Shown: positions 7,375-16,292, counted from the stretch's first letter. The stretch: 22,100 bases of DNA from Alphaproteobacteria bacterium (GCA_011524805.1 WTJO01000039.1:1-22100), one strand, 5' to 3'. The notes: generated by a model from the sequence alone, not told the origin. Numbers and translations are program-made.

Positions 7375-8895
7375 TCATGATTTGCTCTTCAGATAGGCGC
7401 TAATTGCCTGTTTCTGGGATGCATCCAGAACATAGCCAAGTTTTGTGCGCCGCCAGATAATGTCAGAGACTGTCTCTGCCCATTCATGTTCCCGCAAAAA
7501 CTCAATTTCGGCTACTGTCAGCCCACCGCCAAAATCTGTCCCTAGCTCAGCCTGACTGCGTGCTGTCCCGATAATCTGCTCGGCATCAGCGCCATAATGC
7601 TGGCAAAGCCGCCGGCGTAATCCAGGATCAAGAAAGGCGTATGTTTGATGAAATTCTGCTTCCCATTGGGCAAATTCTGTCTGTTCAGGTGTGCCTGGCA
7701 AAACTGCATCAGAATGCCAGCCTGCCTGCTCTGTCCTGCCGAGCATGCTGGTGACCATCTCTGCTACCTCACAGGATAATGTGCGATAGGTGGTCAGTTT
7801 GCCGCCAAATATATTCAGCCAGTTTTCAGCATCTTTCTGCCAGTTCAGCACATAATCTCTGGTTACTTTCTGAGCACTGGCATTGCTGTCATTAAATAAT
7901 GGCCTGACCCCTGAATAGCTGGCGATAACATCTTTTTGCGTTAGCTGGCGCAAGAAATAGCGGTTTACCACCTCAAGAATATAGGCCTGTTCCTCGCTGG
8001 TGATTTCGGCCTTTGCCGGATCACCTGAATATTCGGTATCTGTGGTACCAAGCAGGGTGAATTTGTCTAGATAGGGGATTGCAAATACAATCCGGCCATC
8101 ATCATGCTGCAGAATATAGGGCTGGTCATGTTCAAACAGCGCATTCACAATTATGTGGCTTCCCTGAACAAGTCTGATATTTCGTGCAGCAGGCGCAACA
8201 GCCAGATTATCAAGCACGGTATCTGCCCATGGACCAGCCGCATTGATGACCAGCTTACAGCTGATCTTTTCCGACTGGATGCTGGCATGCCATCTATCAC
8301 CTACCCGTTTGACAGACTCAACCTTATGTCTTGGTTTTATGGTGGCGCCTTGCTGGCTGGCAGCGCGGGCATTTATGATTGTAAGACGTGTATCATCCAC
8401 AAAACAGTCAGCATATTCAAAGCCGGTGCTGTATTCGGATTTCAGCGGCTGGCCTGTTCTGTCGTTTCGAAATGAAACTGTGCGAATGCCTTTAAGCGAT
8501 TTATCATCTGAGGTGCGATGGCGTCTGGTACGGCCAAACAAATCAAGATGATCGTAAATTGACAGTCCAAGCCTGATTAGCCATTTTGGCCTCATCTGGC
8601 GGTTATGCGGCAGAATAAAGCGCGCAGGCCTTACCAGATGCGGTGCCATATCCATCAATGTCTTGCGCTCTGCCAGTGCTTCTCTGACCAGCTTGAACTC
8701 ATACTGTTCAAGATAGCGTAATCCGCCATGCACAAGTTTGCTTGACCAGGACGATGTGCCGCTTGCCAGATCATTCATCTCGGCAAGATATACCTGATAG
8801 CCGCGGCCAGATAATTCGCGTGCAATGCCACATCCGTTAATGCCGCCTCCGATGATAAGCACATCATATTCAGCCTGCTTTGGTGCCCTCGCCAT
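7375..8895 (-). CDS. glpD: Aerobic glycerol-3-phosphate dehydrogenase
   Basis: This 506-residue FAD flavoprotein oxidises sn-glycerol 3-phosphate to dihydroxyacetone phosphate at the inner membrane and gives electrons to the quinone pool. The N-terminal DVLIIGGGINGCGIARELSGRG (residues 11-32) is the FAD-binding motif. ASGTSSWSSKLVHGGLRYLE, LVREALAER, INAAGPWAD, GTTDTEYSG, YSGVRPLFND and NIFGGKLTTYR are GlpD blocks, and the length is normal. The ATG at 8895 begins the recognisable N-terminus. The gene leads a minus-strand run with DUF952, the 79-codon gene and the TSUP permease. It lies divergent to glpK with a shared 328-base region between them, which fits coordinated glycerol use. Confidence 0.97.
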   Translation of the reverse strand: MARAPKQAEYDVLIIGGGINGCGIARELSGRGYQVYLAEMNDLASGTSSWSSKLVHGGLRYLEQYEFKLVREALAERKTLMDMAPHLVRPARFILPHNRQMRPKWLIRLGLSIYDHLDLFGRTRRHRTSDDKSLKGIRTVSFRNDRTGQPLKSEYSTGFEYADCFVDDTRLTIINARAASQQGATIKPRHKVESVKRVGDRWHASIQSEKISCKLVINAAGPWADTVLDNLAVAPAARNIRLVQGSHIIVNALFEHDQPYILQHDDGRIVFAIPYLDKFTLLGTTDTEYSGDPAKAEITSEEQAYILEVVNRYFLRQLTQKDVIASYSGVRPLFNDSNASAQKVTRDYVLNWQKDAENWLNIFGGKLTTYRTLSCEVAEMVTSMLGRTEQAGWHSDAVLPGTPEQTEFAQWEAEFHQTYAFLDPGLRRRLCQHYGADAEQIIGTARSQAELGTDFGGGLTVAEIEFLREHEWAETVSDIIWRRTKLGYVLDASQKQAISAYLKSKS

Positions 8896-9027
8896 GAAGC
8901 GTTCGCCTTTTTAAGATAGAATAACCAGATAGATAGACAAACTTATACGCTGTTCATCAGATAGAGTGAAGACACTGGATGCGATAATTCCAGAACTAAT
9001 TGTCCAGCTTGCTATTTTTGCCGAATT

Positions 9028-9046
9028 TTGCCACTGTTTCTGGCAA
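9028..9046. promoter_or_regulatory. TTGCCA-N7-TGGCAA dyad upstream of the microprotein and glpK
   Basis: A perfect inverted repeat (TTGCCA at 9028-9033, TGGCAA at 9041-9046) lies about 25-30 bases before the microprotein start and inside the glpD/glpK divergent region. It could be an operator for glycerol genes. No regulator is encoded nearby and I cannot assign it to a family. Confidence 0.35.
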
Positions 9047-9074
9047 TATGTGAAACCGACAGGGTGACATGGTG

Positions 9075-9164
9075 ATGGAACTTGAACCATTTATCTATCT
9101 TCTACTTGGTATTGGCTGTATTGCCGTCTACCGCATGCTGAAGAACAGATGGAAAAATAAATAA
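9075..9164 (+). CDS. Predicted single-membrane-helix microprotein upstream of glpK
   Basis: A short open frame encodes 29 residues from the ATG at 9075, or 31 from the in-frame ATG at 9069. The composition is acidic N-terminus (MELEP), hydrophobic core FIYLLLGIGCIAVYRML and basic tail KNRWKNK. This is a classic small inner-membrane protein pattern with a positive-inside C-terminus. An AGGGTGA ribosome site (9061-9067) is well spaced for the ATG at 9075 and too close for 9069. The gene ends with TAA 59 bases before glpK on the same strand and could be co-transcribed with it. I do not recognise a family. The pattern supports a real gene, but length alone cannot prove it. Confidence 0.5.
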   Translation: MELEPFIYLLLGIGCIAVYRMLKNRWKNK

Positions 9165-9223
9165 TAACACTCAAATTTGCTGCGCTGTGGCGAATGCTTA
9201 TGGCCAGATGACAGGACATAGAG

Positions 9224-10702
9224 ATGAAAGCTGCCTATTTATCACTTGATCAGGGAACTACCAGCACCAGAGCCATGATATTTGATATTGATGGCCAGAT
9301 AGTCTGTACAGCACAAAAAGAATTCAGGCAGATCTATCCTGATGATGGCTGGGTTGAACATGATCCTGAAGAGATTTGGCAGACCAGTCTGGATGTTGTG
9401 CGCACCGCACTTGAGACAGCCAGCGCCCATGGCCATACTGTCAAGGCGATGGGCATAACCAACCAGCGTGAAACCACAATCATATGGAACAGGCATACAG
9501 GCAAGCCTATCTATAACGCGATTGTCTGGCAGGATAGACGCACCTCTGATAGATGCCAGTCACTGATGCAGGCAGGTCATGAAGAGCTGGTCTCAGAACG
9601 GGCAGGGCTGGTAATAGACCCCTATTTTAGCGCCTCAAAAATTGCATGGATTCTGGATAATGTCGAGGGTGCGCGAAAAGCTGCGGATGCTGGCGATCTG
9701 GCATTTGGTACGGTTGAAACATTTCTTATCTGGCGGCTTAGTGGCGGCAAACATCATCTTACCGATGCTACCAACGCCGCTCGCACCTCGCTGGTAGATA
9801 TCCGCTCTGGTGACTGGGATATGGATTTATGCAACCTGTTTAATGTGCCGCAGGCTATATTGCCGCAGATTGTGGATTGCACGAATATCAATGTTGACAG
9901 CTCGGACGTGCTGGGGCAGCCATTGCGGATTCTGGCCGCGATTGGGGATCAGCAAAGTGCGGCTGTCGGTCAGGCCTGTTTTTCGGCAGGTGATATTAAA
10001 TCAACATATGGTACAGGCTGTTTTGTTATTCTGAATACAGGCACCGAACTGGTCAGATCGTCAAACAGACTGCTTACCACTATTGGGCTTCAGCTTGACG
10101 GCAGGCGATATTATGCGCTTGAGGGATCAATTTTTATTGCAGGGGCTGTGGTGCAATGGCTTCGTGACGAGATGGGGCTGATAACAAGCGCAGAAGAAAC
10201 AGAGAGCCGCGCCGCAAAGGCGTCAGCCTCTGGTCTGTATATGGTGCCTGCCTTTACCGGACTGGGCGCACCATGGTGGTCTGCAGATGCCAGAGGTGCC
10301 ATTTATGGCATTACCAGAGATACAGGGCCTGATGATTTTATCAAAGCGGCGCTTGATTCAGTTGCGTACCAGACATGTGATCTGTTTGATGCGATGGCTG
10401 GCGATGGCGTGAAACCTGTATCTGTAAAGGTAGATGGCGGGATGGTGGCAAATGACTTTTTTGTCCAGCGTCTGTCTGATTTGCTTGATTTGCCTGTTGA
10501 CAGGCCGGTAGTGACAGAAACTACAGCCTTTGGCGCAGCGATGCTGGCGGCACTTGCAGACGGGGCATTCGCAGGGCTGGATGACATAGAACAGAGCTGG
10601 AATCTGGAACGCAAATTCACCCCGCAGATGAACAGAAATACCCGTCATGCATTAAAGAGCGGCTGGGCTGAGGCGGTTACAAAAACCAGATTGTCACTAT
10701 AG
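9224..10702 (+). CDS. glpK: Glycerol kinase
   Basis: This 492-residue FGGY-family kinase uses ATP to phosphorylate glycerol to sn-glycerol 3-phosphate, the substrate of the divergent glpD. Visible motifs are the N-terminal LDQGTTSTRAMIFD, GITNQRETTIIWNR, NAIVWQDRRT, TDATNAARTSL, GDQQSAAVGQ with the catalytic Asp, STYGTGCFVILNTG, PAFTGLGAPWW and VDGGMVANDF. The Gly/Arg loop used by the E. coli enzyme for fructose-1,6-bisphosphate control (just before GDQQ) is not evident; VLGQPLRILAAI stands there instead. An AGGA ribosome site precedes the ATG. No glycerol facilitator gene (glpF) is seen nearby, so glycerol may enter by diffusion or another system. Confidence 0.97.
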   Translation: MKAAYLSLDQGTTSTRAMIFDIDGQIVCTAQKEFRQIYPDDGWVEHDPEEIWQTSLDVVRTALETASAHGHTVKAMGITNQRETTIIWNRHTGKPIYNAIVWQDRRTSDRCQSLMQAGHEELVSERAGLVIDPYFSASKIAWILDNVEGARKAADAGDLAFGTVETFLIWRLSGGKHHLTDATNAARTSLVDIRSGDWDMDLCNLFNVPQAILPQIVDCTNINVDSSDVLGQPLRILAAIGDQQSAAVGQACFSAGDIKSTYGTGCFVILNTGTELVRSSNRLLTTIGLQLDGRRYYALEGSIFIAGAVVQWLRDEMGLITSAEETESRAAKASASGLYMVPAFTGLGAPWWSADARGAIYGITRDTGPDDFIKAALDSVAYQTCDLFDAMAGDGVKPVSVKVDGGMVANDFFVQRLSDLLDLPVDRPVVTETTAFGAAMLAALADGAFAGLDDIEQSWNLERKFTPQMNRNTRHALKSGWAEAVTKTRLSL

Positions 10703-10739
10703 CTATTTTCAAATCTGCTAAGATATGGTGCAGCTGGTA

Positions 10740-11687
10740 TCAGCGATTAAGCCATTCTTCTATCAGACGGCGCGATATAGATAATTTGCGTGGCAAAAAC
10801 ATGCCCTTTTCGTCAAATTGCTGAATATCTGCTTTGGTAAACCAGTCTGCATGCTCAATCTCATGATGATTTATCTGCAATCTGTCTGATACGGCTTCGG
10901 CTGAAAATCCAAGCATCAGAGAGGCTGGAAATGGCCATGGCTGGGAGTGCTGATAGCGCACATTCTTTACAATTATTCCAGCCTCTTCATAGACTTCACG
11001 AGCAACCGCATGTTCCAGTGTTTCACCCGGTTCAACAAAGCCTGCCAGCGTAGACATCATGCCTTCTGGCCAGATGGCCTGACGCCCAAGCAGAATTTTA
11101 TCGCCATAGGTAACACGCACAATCATGGCAGCATCTGTTCTGGGAAAATGCTGTGCGTTGCAATCTGGATTGGCACAGACACGCATATGTCCAGCCCGTG
11201 CCAGTATTGTCTGGTGTCCGCAGACCCCGCAGAATCCATGACGCTGATGCCAGAAACACAGCGCACGGGCATAAGCCAGAATTGAGCCTTCATCCCCATC
11301 TATAAGCGGGCTTGCCTCTCTTAAATCGGCAAAATGACCGGGGGTCAGCCTTGCTGCTTTGGCCTCATCGCATGCGCTAATATCCAATGCTATATAGGCG
11401 TGATTATCTCTATCCCTGCCAAGATAGATAAATATCGGGTTATATTCTGCAAAGGCGGCTATCTGGGTTGGATCTAGCCAGCAAAGGTGTGGCGGCGCAT
11501 TCTCTGTGGCCTGAGGGGCAAACAGATTCATTGACCGCCATACAGGCAGATAGCGGGTTGTCTTCTGCTGTGCAAGCTGGCTGAAAATACTGTCATCACC
11601 ACGGGCATGATCATCTCTGTCAAGTCCGCCAAATCCAAGATTATTAGGCAGAAATGGATGGATAGTGTGAGGATCAAATACTGTCAT
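10740..11687 (-). CDS. nudC: NAD(+) diphosphatase / NADH pyrophosphatase
   Basis: This 315-residue Nudix hydrolase splits NAD(H) into NMN(H) and AMP. In E. coli the family also removes NAD caps from RNA. A four-cysteine zinc ribbon (CGVCGHQ...CANPDC) precedes the Nudix box GFVEPGE...REVYEEAGI, which fits the GX5EX7REUXEEXGU pattern. The box is followed by the NudC-specific SQPWPFPASLM. An N-terminal domain of about 120 residues completes the usual architecture. The gene converges on glpK with 37 bases between stops and is divergent from the HpcH/HpaI aldolase. No strong ribosome site is visible before the ATG at 11687. Confidence 0.96.
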   Translation of the reverse strand: MTVFDPHTIHPFLPNNLGFGGLDRDDHARGDDSIFSQLAQQKTTRYLPVWRSMNLFAPQATENAPPHLCWLDPTQIAAFAEYNPIFIYLGRDRDNHAYIALDISACDEAKAARLTPGHFADLREASPLIDGDEGSILAYARALCFWHQRHGFCGVCGHQTILARAGHMRVCANPDCNAQHFPRTDAAMIVRVTYGDKILLGRQAIWPEGMMSTLAGFVEPGETLEHAVAREVYEEAGIIVKNVRYQHSQPWPFPASLMLGFSAEAVSDRLQINHHEIEHADWFTKADIQQFDEKGMFLPRKLSISRRLIEEWLNR

Positions 11688-11856
11688 GAAAATTGGCCGG
11701 AAATAACACTATGAAAAGGAAAACTAATCAGTACTATATGGGGGCAGGCTAGGTCTGGCTATGCTTATTTTATAGACATTGCTGTAAAATCATCTGACAC
11801 TAGCATTACTATCTGAACGGAGCTATCCGTAAATATTGACGTGAAAGTAGAAAACA

Positions 11857-12612
11857 ATGAAATTGACACGACTTCAGGATAAATGGAAAGCGGGCGAAAC
11901 AGGGCTGAATGGCTGGTGTTCTATCCCCAGCACTGTCTCGGCCGAAATTATGTCTCTGGCCGGATTTGACAGTATCACGATTGATCTCCAGCACGGGCTG
12001 GTAGATTACCAGACTGCGCTTGGCATGTTGCAGGCTATTGGCGCGTCTGGTGTGACACCAATTGCACGGGTGCCATGGAATGAGCCGGGCATTATCATGA
12101 AATTGCTTGATGCGGGGGCGTTGGGCATCATTTGTCCGATGGTTAATACAGCACAGGATGCCGCAGACTTTGTTGGTGCAATGCGCTATGCACCCGAAGG
12201 GTTCAGAAGCTCAGGACCAACACGGGCGGCGATTGTGCATGGTGGCAACTATCATCACGAAGCTAATGATACGCTGGTCAGCTTTGCCATGGTTGAGACA
12301 AAACAGGCTTTTTCAAATCTGGACGAAATAGCGGCAACAGACGGGCTTACCGGTATTTATATCGGGCCATCTGATCTGTCTGTATCAATGGGATATAACC
12401 CGGGGCTTGATCGCACAGAAGCTGAAATGGATGATATGTTTGGAACAATTCTGGCAAGCTGTAAGGCACATGGCCTTAAGTGCGGCATTCATTGCGGCTC
12501 GGCAGATTATGCAAAATCTGCCTTTGAACGCGGGTTTGATTTTGCCACGCTGGCAAGTGATGTCAGGCTGTTCAGTGCAGGTATTAATGCGGCGATTAGC
12601 CAGATGAAATAG
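11857..12612 (+). CDS. HpcH/HpaI family class II aldolase
   Basis: This 251-residue metal-dependent aldolase is of the HpcH/HpaI type. It makes or breaks a C-C bond between pyruvate and an aldehyde. Key residues in view are His46 (DLQHG), Arg71 (ARVPW), Glu147 (AMVETKQA) and Asp173 (GPSDLSVSMG), the usual base and metal ligands. The best relatives by pattern are 2-keto-3-deoxy-L-rhamnonate / 2-keto-3-deoxy-glucarate and 4-hydroxy-2-oxoheptanedioate aldolases. Its location beside a sugar-acid dehydratase and uronate dehydrogenase favours a 2-keto-3-deoxy sugar acid as substrate. The start lacks a clear ribosome site, but the N-terminus matches the family. Transcription ends at the strong terminator at 12636-12662. 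Confidence 0.87.
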   Translation: MKLTRLQDKWKAGETGLNGWCSIPSTVSAEIMSLAGFDSITIDLQHGLVDYQTALGMLQAIGASGVTPIARVPWNEPGIIMKLLDAGALGIICPMVNTAQDAADFVGAMRYAPEGFRSSGPTRAAIVHGGNYHHEANDTLVSFAMVETKQAFSNLDEIAATDGLTGIYIGPSDLSVSMGYNPGLDRTEAEMDDMFGTILASCKAHGLKCGIHCGSADYAKSAFERGFDFATLASDVRLFSAGINAAISQMK

Positions 12613-12635
12613 CCATGGCTCCGGCCTGAAGTGAT

Positions 12636-12662
12636 AAAGGGGGCACACATGCCCCCTTTTTT
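12636..12662 (+). terminator. Intrinsic terminator after the HpcH/HpaI aldolase
   Basis: A perfect 10-base stem (AAAGGGGGCA 12636-12645 with TGCCCCCTTT 12650-12659) closes a CACA loop and runs into TTTTTT (12657-12662). It lies 24 bases after the aldolase stop. It may work weakly in the other direction for the uronate dehydrogenase gene, where only three T follow. Confidence 0.9.
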
Positions 12663-12679
12663 AGTTTCTGTGTCAGAGA

Positions 12680-13516
12680 CTAGCCCTTTGTTTCTTTCAG
12701 ACCCAGTTTGGCAACCCCGCTCTCGCCAAGGTCAGTTGTTGCAAATGGCCCGCCATGACACATATTATCGGGGTCTTTGGGATCTAGCACGCCATCCTTG
12801 GCAAACATTTCGGCGGCAAATTGTTCGGCATTGTCTTTCGGAAGATAGCCAAGAAAAGCAGCGTCCGAATTATCAACAGGTGCGCGGTCATTATTGGATA
12901 CCCCGTAAATTACGGAAAAGCCTGCGACAGGGGTATCAACCGAACGCTCTACAAGATGCACAAGATCACCATAAGAAAGCCAGCTGCCCACAGCACGTGC
13001 ATTACCAACATCCGCACAGGATAAAATCCGCAGACAGACAGCCTCAAGCCCCTTTTTATCCCAGTATAATTTAGCCATATCTTCTGCAAAGCATTTTGCT
13101 AGCCCATAATAGCTATCTGGTCTGTGCTGGCTTCGTGAATTAATTGCCTCTGTCTTTGGATGCATACCAACCGCATGTATCGAGCTGGCATAGACAATCC
13201 GACGTGCGCCTGCATGATAGGCCGTATCCCAGACATTATAACACCCGATAATATTGGCATGCAGAATCTCGTCAAACGGCTTTTCATCAGGATGGCCACC
13301 AAAATGCACAACGATTTCTGCGCCTTCCATAACTGATTTGACTGCTGCATAATCTCCCAGATCAGCCTCTATAAATGTTTCATTGGCCAGTGCTTCGGTT
13401 TGAAGCGGGGCAATATCTGTTGACACCAGCGTCTTGCATATTTTTGCAAGTGGTGCCCGCAAGTGATTGGCCAGCCTGCCAGCCGCGCCTGTTAAAACAA
13501 TTTTAGAAATCATCAT
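12680..13516 (-). CDS. udh: NAD-dependent uronate dehydrogenase (SDR/epimerase fold)
   Basis: This 278-residue extended SDR protein has an N-terminal nucleotide motif, TGAAGRLA (third Gly replaced by Ala). The catalytic Ser pair is in YASSIHAVG and YxxxK is Tyr137-Lys141 in RPDSYYGLAK. VCLRI, SWLSYGDLVHLVER, VIYGVSNN and DNSDAAFLGY closely follow the bacterial uronate dehydrogenase pattern. Those enzymes oxidise D-galacturonate or D-glucuronate to aldarolactones. The ATG at 13516 or the adjacent 13513 follows a GGGTAAAG site. The gene starts 24 bases after the dehydratase stop, so the two are probably co-transcribed. A related sugar dehydrogenase activity cannot be excluded. Confidence 0.82.
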   Translation of the reverse strand: MMISKIVLTGAAGRLANHLRAPLAKICKTLVSTDIAPLQTEALANETFIEADLGDYAAVKSVMEGAEIVVHFGGHPDEKPFDEILHANIIGCYNVWDTAYHAGARRIVYASSIHAVGMHPKTEAINSRSQHRPDSYYGLAKCFAEDMAKLYWDKKGLEAVCLRILSCADVGNARAVGSWLSYGDLVHLVERSVDTPVAGFSVIYGVSNNDRAPVDNSDAAFLGYLPKDNAEQFAAEMFAKDGVLDPKDPDNMCHGGPFATTDLGESGVAKLGLKETKG

Positions 13517-13540
13517 CTTTACCCTATCTCAGTCTCAAGG

Positions 13541-15286
13541 TTAGAAAATATCCGGCTCTTTGGCTGTTCTGCCAAAGCTGGTTTCAAGAAAGTCAAAATC
13601 ACATCCCTCATCAGCTTGCTTGATATGCTGTCCGGAAATCCAGTTCCAGCCGCGTGTTGCCTGCGGTTCAGGAGCAACCCATTCTGCCTTGCGCTTGGCC
13701 AGCTCATCATCATCAACCAGCATATTGATTGTGCGTTCAGGGATGTTTACCTCTATGATGTCGCCTGTTTTCACCAGTGCCAGAGGTCCGCCAATAAAGG
13801 CTTCAGGCGAGGCATGCAGAATACAGGCACCATAGCTGGTGCCGCTCATCCGTGCATCTGACAGGCGCAGCATATCTCTGACACCCTGTTTGACCAGCTT
13901 TTTCGGGATAGGCAGCATACCCCATTCAGGCATGCCCGGCCCGCCCACAGGCCCTGCATTGCGCAATACAAGTACGTGATCAGGCGTCACATCCAGCGCC
14001 TCGTCATCAATCGCTTCTTTCATTTCGGGATAGCTGTCAAAAACCAGTGCAGGTCCTTTATGTCTGTGCAGTCTTTCTTCTGCCGCCGCCGGTTTCATCA
14101 CTGCCCCGTTAGGCGCAATATTGCCGCGCAGAACAGCCAGTGAGCCCTGATGATAGACAGGGTTGGATAGTGGTCTGATAACATCTTCATCGTGACAGTC
14201 AGCAGTCGCAATATTCTGTTTCAGGCTGGTGCCGTCAATTGTTGTTACAGATAAATCCAGCTTGTCTTCCATCTGTTTCATCATTGCTGGCAGACCGCCA
14301 GCATAATAGAAATCTTCCATCAGATAGGTATCGCCTGTTGGTCTGATATTGGCCAGCACAGGCACATCTTTGCTAAGCCTGTCAAAATCATCCAGCCCCA
14401 GATCAACACCTGCCCGTCTGGCAATGGCGATCAGATGGATTATGGCATTGGTAGAACAGCCAGAGGCCATCGCCACCTTCACCGCATTTTCGACAATCGC
14501 AGGGGTAATAATATCTGTCAGCTTGATATCTTCAAACACCAGATCAACAACCCGTCTGCCACAGGCCGCCGCCATCCGTTTGTGATTGGCATCAGGTGCC
14601 GGAATAGAAGACGAGCCTGACAGGCAGACCCCAAGCGCTTCGGCAATCGCTGTCATGGTGCTGGCCGTGCCCATCGTCATACAGACGCCATAGGAGCGCG
14701 CAATACCTGCCTCAAGCTCGCCCCATTGTGTATCTGTGATATTGCCGGCGCGCCGCTCATCCCAGTATTTCCAGGCATCGGAGCCTGAACCAAGGGTTTT
14801 GCCGCGCCAGTTACCACGCAACATAGGTCCTGCCGGCATGAAGATAGACGGCACGCCCGCACTAATTGCGCCCATCAGCAAAGCAGGGGTGGTTTTATCG
14901 CAGCCCCCCATCAGAACAGCGCCATCAACAGGGTGTGATCTGATCAGCTCTTCAACTTCCATTGCCATCATATTGCGATATAGCATGGTGGTTGGCTTAA
15001 CAAATTGCTCAGACAGAGATAATGTTGGCAATTCAATCGGGAAACCGCCAGCCTGAAGAATACCGCGGCGGACATCTTCGGCACGGGCTCTGAAATGGGC
15101 ATGGCACTGGTTAATATCAGACCAGCTATTAATTAGCGCAATAACAGGCTTGCCTTCCCAGTCTTCTCGCGAATAGCCCATCTGCATGGCGCGTGAGCGG
15201 TGACCAAAAGAACGCAAATCATCAGGATCAAACCATCTCGCACTTCGAGATTCTGTGTAATTCCATTTTTGTTTCTTGTCACTCAT
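13541..15286 (-). CDS. IlvD/Edd family sugar-acid dehydratase (L-arabinonate dehydratase-like)
   Basis: This 581-residue protein belongs to the IlvD/Edd family of iron-sulfur dehydratases. Cluster ligands Cys61 (INQCHAH), Cys129 (GGCDKTTPA) and Cys202 (GVCMTMGTAST) are all present, and Lys131 is the likely carbamylated metal ligand. This spacing matches the pentonate/hexonate dehydratase branch with a [2Fe-2S] cluster rather than branched-chain amino-acid IlvD. The enzyme removes water from an aldonic acid to give a 2-keto-3-deoxy acid, the class of compound used by DgoK and the HpcH/HpaI aldolase in this window. The ATG at 15286 follows GAGGAGAG; a TTG two codons earlier is less likely. The substrate (L-arabinonate, D-xylonate, D-galactonate, L-fuconate and others) is undecided. 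Confidence 0.9.
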   Translation of the reverse strand: MSDKKQKWNYTESRSARWFDPDDLRSFGHRSRAMQMGYSREDWEGKPVIALINSWSDINQCHAHFRARAEDVRRGILQAGGFPIELPTLSLSEQFVKPTTMLYRNMMAMEVEELIRSHPVDGAVLMGGCDKTTPALLMGAISAGVPSIFMPAGPMLRGNWRGKTLGSGSDAWKYWDERRAGNITDTQWGELEAGIARSYGVCMTMGTASTMTAIAEALGVCLSGSSSIPAPDANHKRMAAACGRRVVDLVFEDIKLTDIITPAIVENAVKVAMASGCSTNAIIHLIAIARRAGVDLGLDDFDRLSKDVPVLANIRPTGDTYLMEDFYYAGGLPAMMKQMEDKLDLSVTTIDGTSLKQNIATADCHDEDVIRPLSNPVYHQGSLAVLRGNIAPNGAVMKPAAAEERLHRHKGPALVFDSYPEMKEAIDDEALDVTPDHVLVLRNAGPVGGPGMPEWGMLPIPKKLVKQGVRDMLRLSDARMSGTSYGACILHASPEAFIGGPLALVKTGDIIEVNIPERTINMLVDDDELAKRKAEWVAPEPQATRGWNWISGQHIKQADEGCDFDFLETSFGRTAKEPDIF

Positions 15287-15374
15287 CCCCAACTCTCCTC
15301 GACAGAATATTACATGCTGCCCGTTATTAGACCTGATTTATCTAGCTGTTTCAATGTATCTTTTTGCTTGATTA

Positions 15375-16292
15375 TCAGGCGGAAGATAACTCTGATGCAC
15401 CCTGCCGCTTGCCTTCACGATACAGCACATACAGCCCTGAAAGCACAATAATTATCACCCCTGTTATGGTAAGCAGGTTAGGCACATCTCCGAAAATCCA
15501 GATCCCGAACAGGGCGGCTGTCACAATCTCCAGATATTGCAATGGCGCAAGGATGCCAACAGGCGCTCTGGCAAATGCCGAGGTCAGAAACAGATGCGCA
15601 ATGGTCGCGCTTGCCCCAACCCCTATCAGAAGTACCCATTCAAAGGATGAAGGCTGTTTCAGCCTGAACATCTCAACAGACCCGTCATGCATCACCATTA
15701 TGACCGGCAATAACAGAAGCGAGGCGGCAATAGAGGTAAAAATCTGGATTGTGACAGGCGAACCTGTCTGTGTCATCCGCCGTGTCAGCAATAAAAAGAA
15801 GGCAAAACATAGCGCAGTGCCAACAGGCAGAAGGGCTGGCCAGCCTACCTGCTGATATTGTGGCTGGATAACCAGCAACGCTCCGCAAAATCCGATGATA
15901 CAGGCGATCACCCGCCGCCAGCCTATTGGCTCACCAAGAAATAGCACAGCCAGAAAGGTCAGGAAAAACGGCTCGATAAAGAAAATTGCAAGCGCATCGG
16001 CAAGCGGCAGATAGCTTATTGCCAGAAAAAACAGGCTGGTGGCCATCAGTATCAGAAAGCCGCGCAGAAAATGGCTTGCCATCTCGCCAACAGACGGCAG
16101 ATAGAGGCATCTCATAAATATCGCTATCGGTATCAGAAAGATAAGCTGGAAGCCAAAGCGCGCTGCTGTTATCTGCAACAGCGGAACCGTATCGCTGGCC
16201 AGCTTTGCAAACATGTCAATCGCAGGGCCGAACAGACAGAACCCAGCCATCAGCATAATGCCGGTCAAATGGCTTTGTGGTCTATCTGTCAT
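15375..16292 (-). CDS. EamA/DMT family transporter
   Basis: This 305-residue inner-membrane protein has about ten predicted helices in two EamA repeats. The first holds ITAARFGFQLIFLIP and ADALAIFFIEPFFLTFLAVLFLGEPIGWRR, the second APVGILAPLQYLEIVTAALFGIWIFGD. Such transporters export amino acids or other metabolites. No substrate can be assigned. It lies 88 bases upstream of the dehydratase on the same strand and may head that transcript, but its role in sugar-acid use is only positional. Confidence 0.86.
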   Translation of the reverse strand: MTDRPQSHLTGIMLMAGFCLFGPAIDMFAKLASDTVPLLQITAARFGFQLIFLIPIAIFMRCLYLPSVGEMASHFLRGFLILMATSLFFLAISYLPLADALAIFFIEPFFLTFLAVLFLGEPIGWRRVIACIIGFCGALLVIQPQYQQVGWPALLPVGTALCFAFFLLLTRRMTQTGSPVTIQIFTSIAASLLLLPVIMVMHDGSVEMFRLKQPSSFEWVLLIGVGASATIAHLFLTSAFARAPVGILAPLQYLEIVTAALFGIWIFGDVPNLLTITGVIIIVLSGLYVLYREGKRQGASELSSA

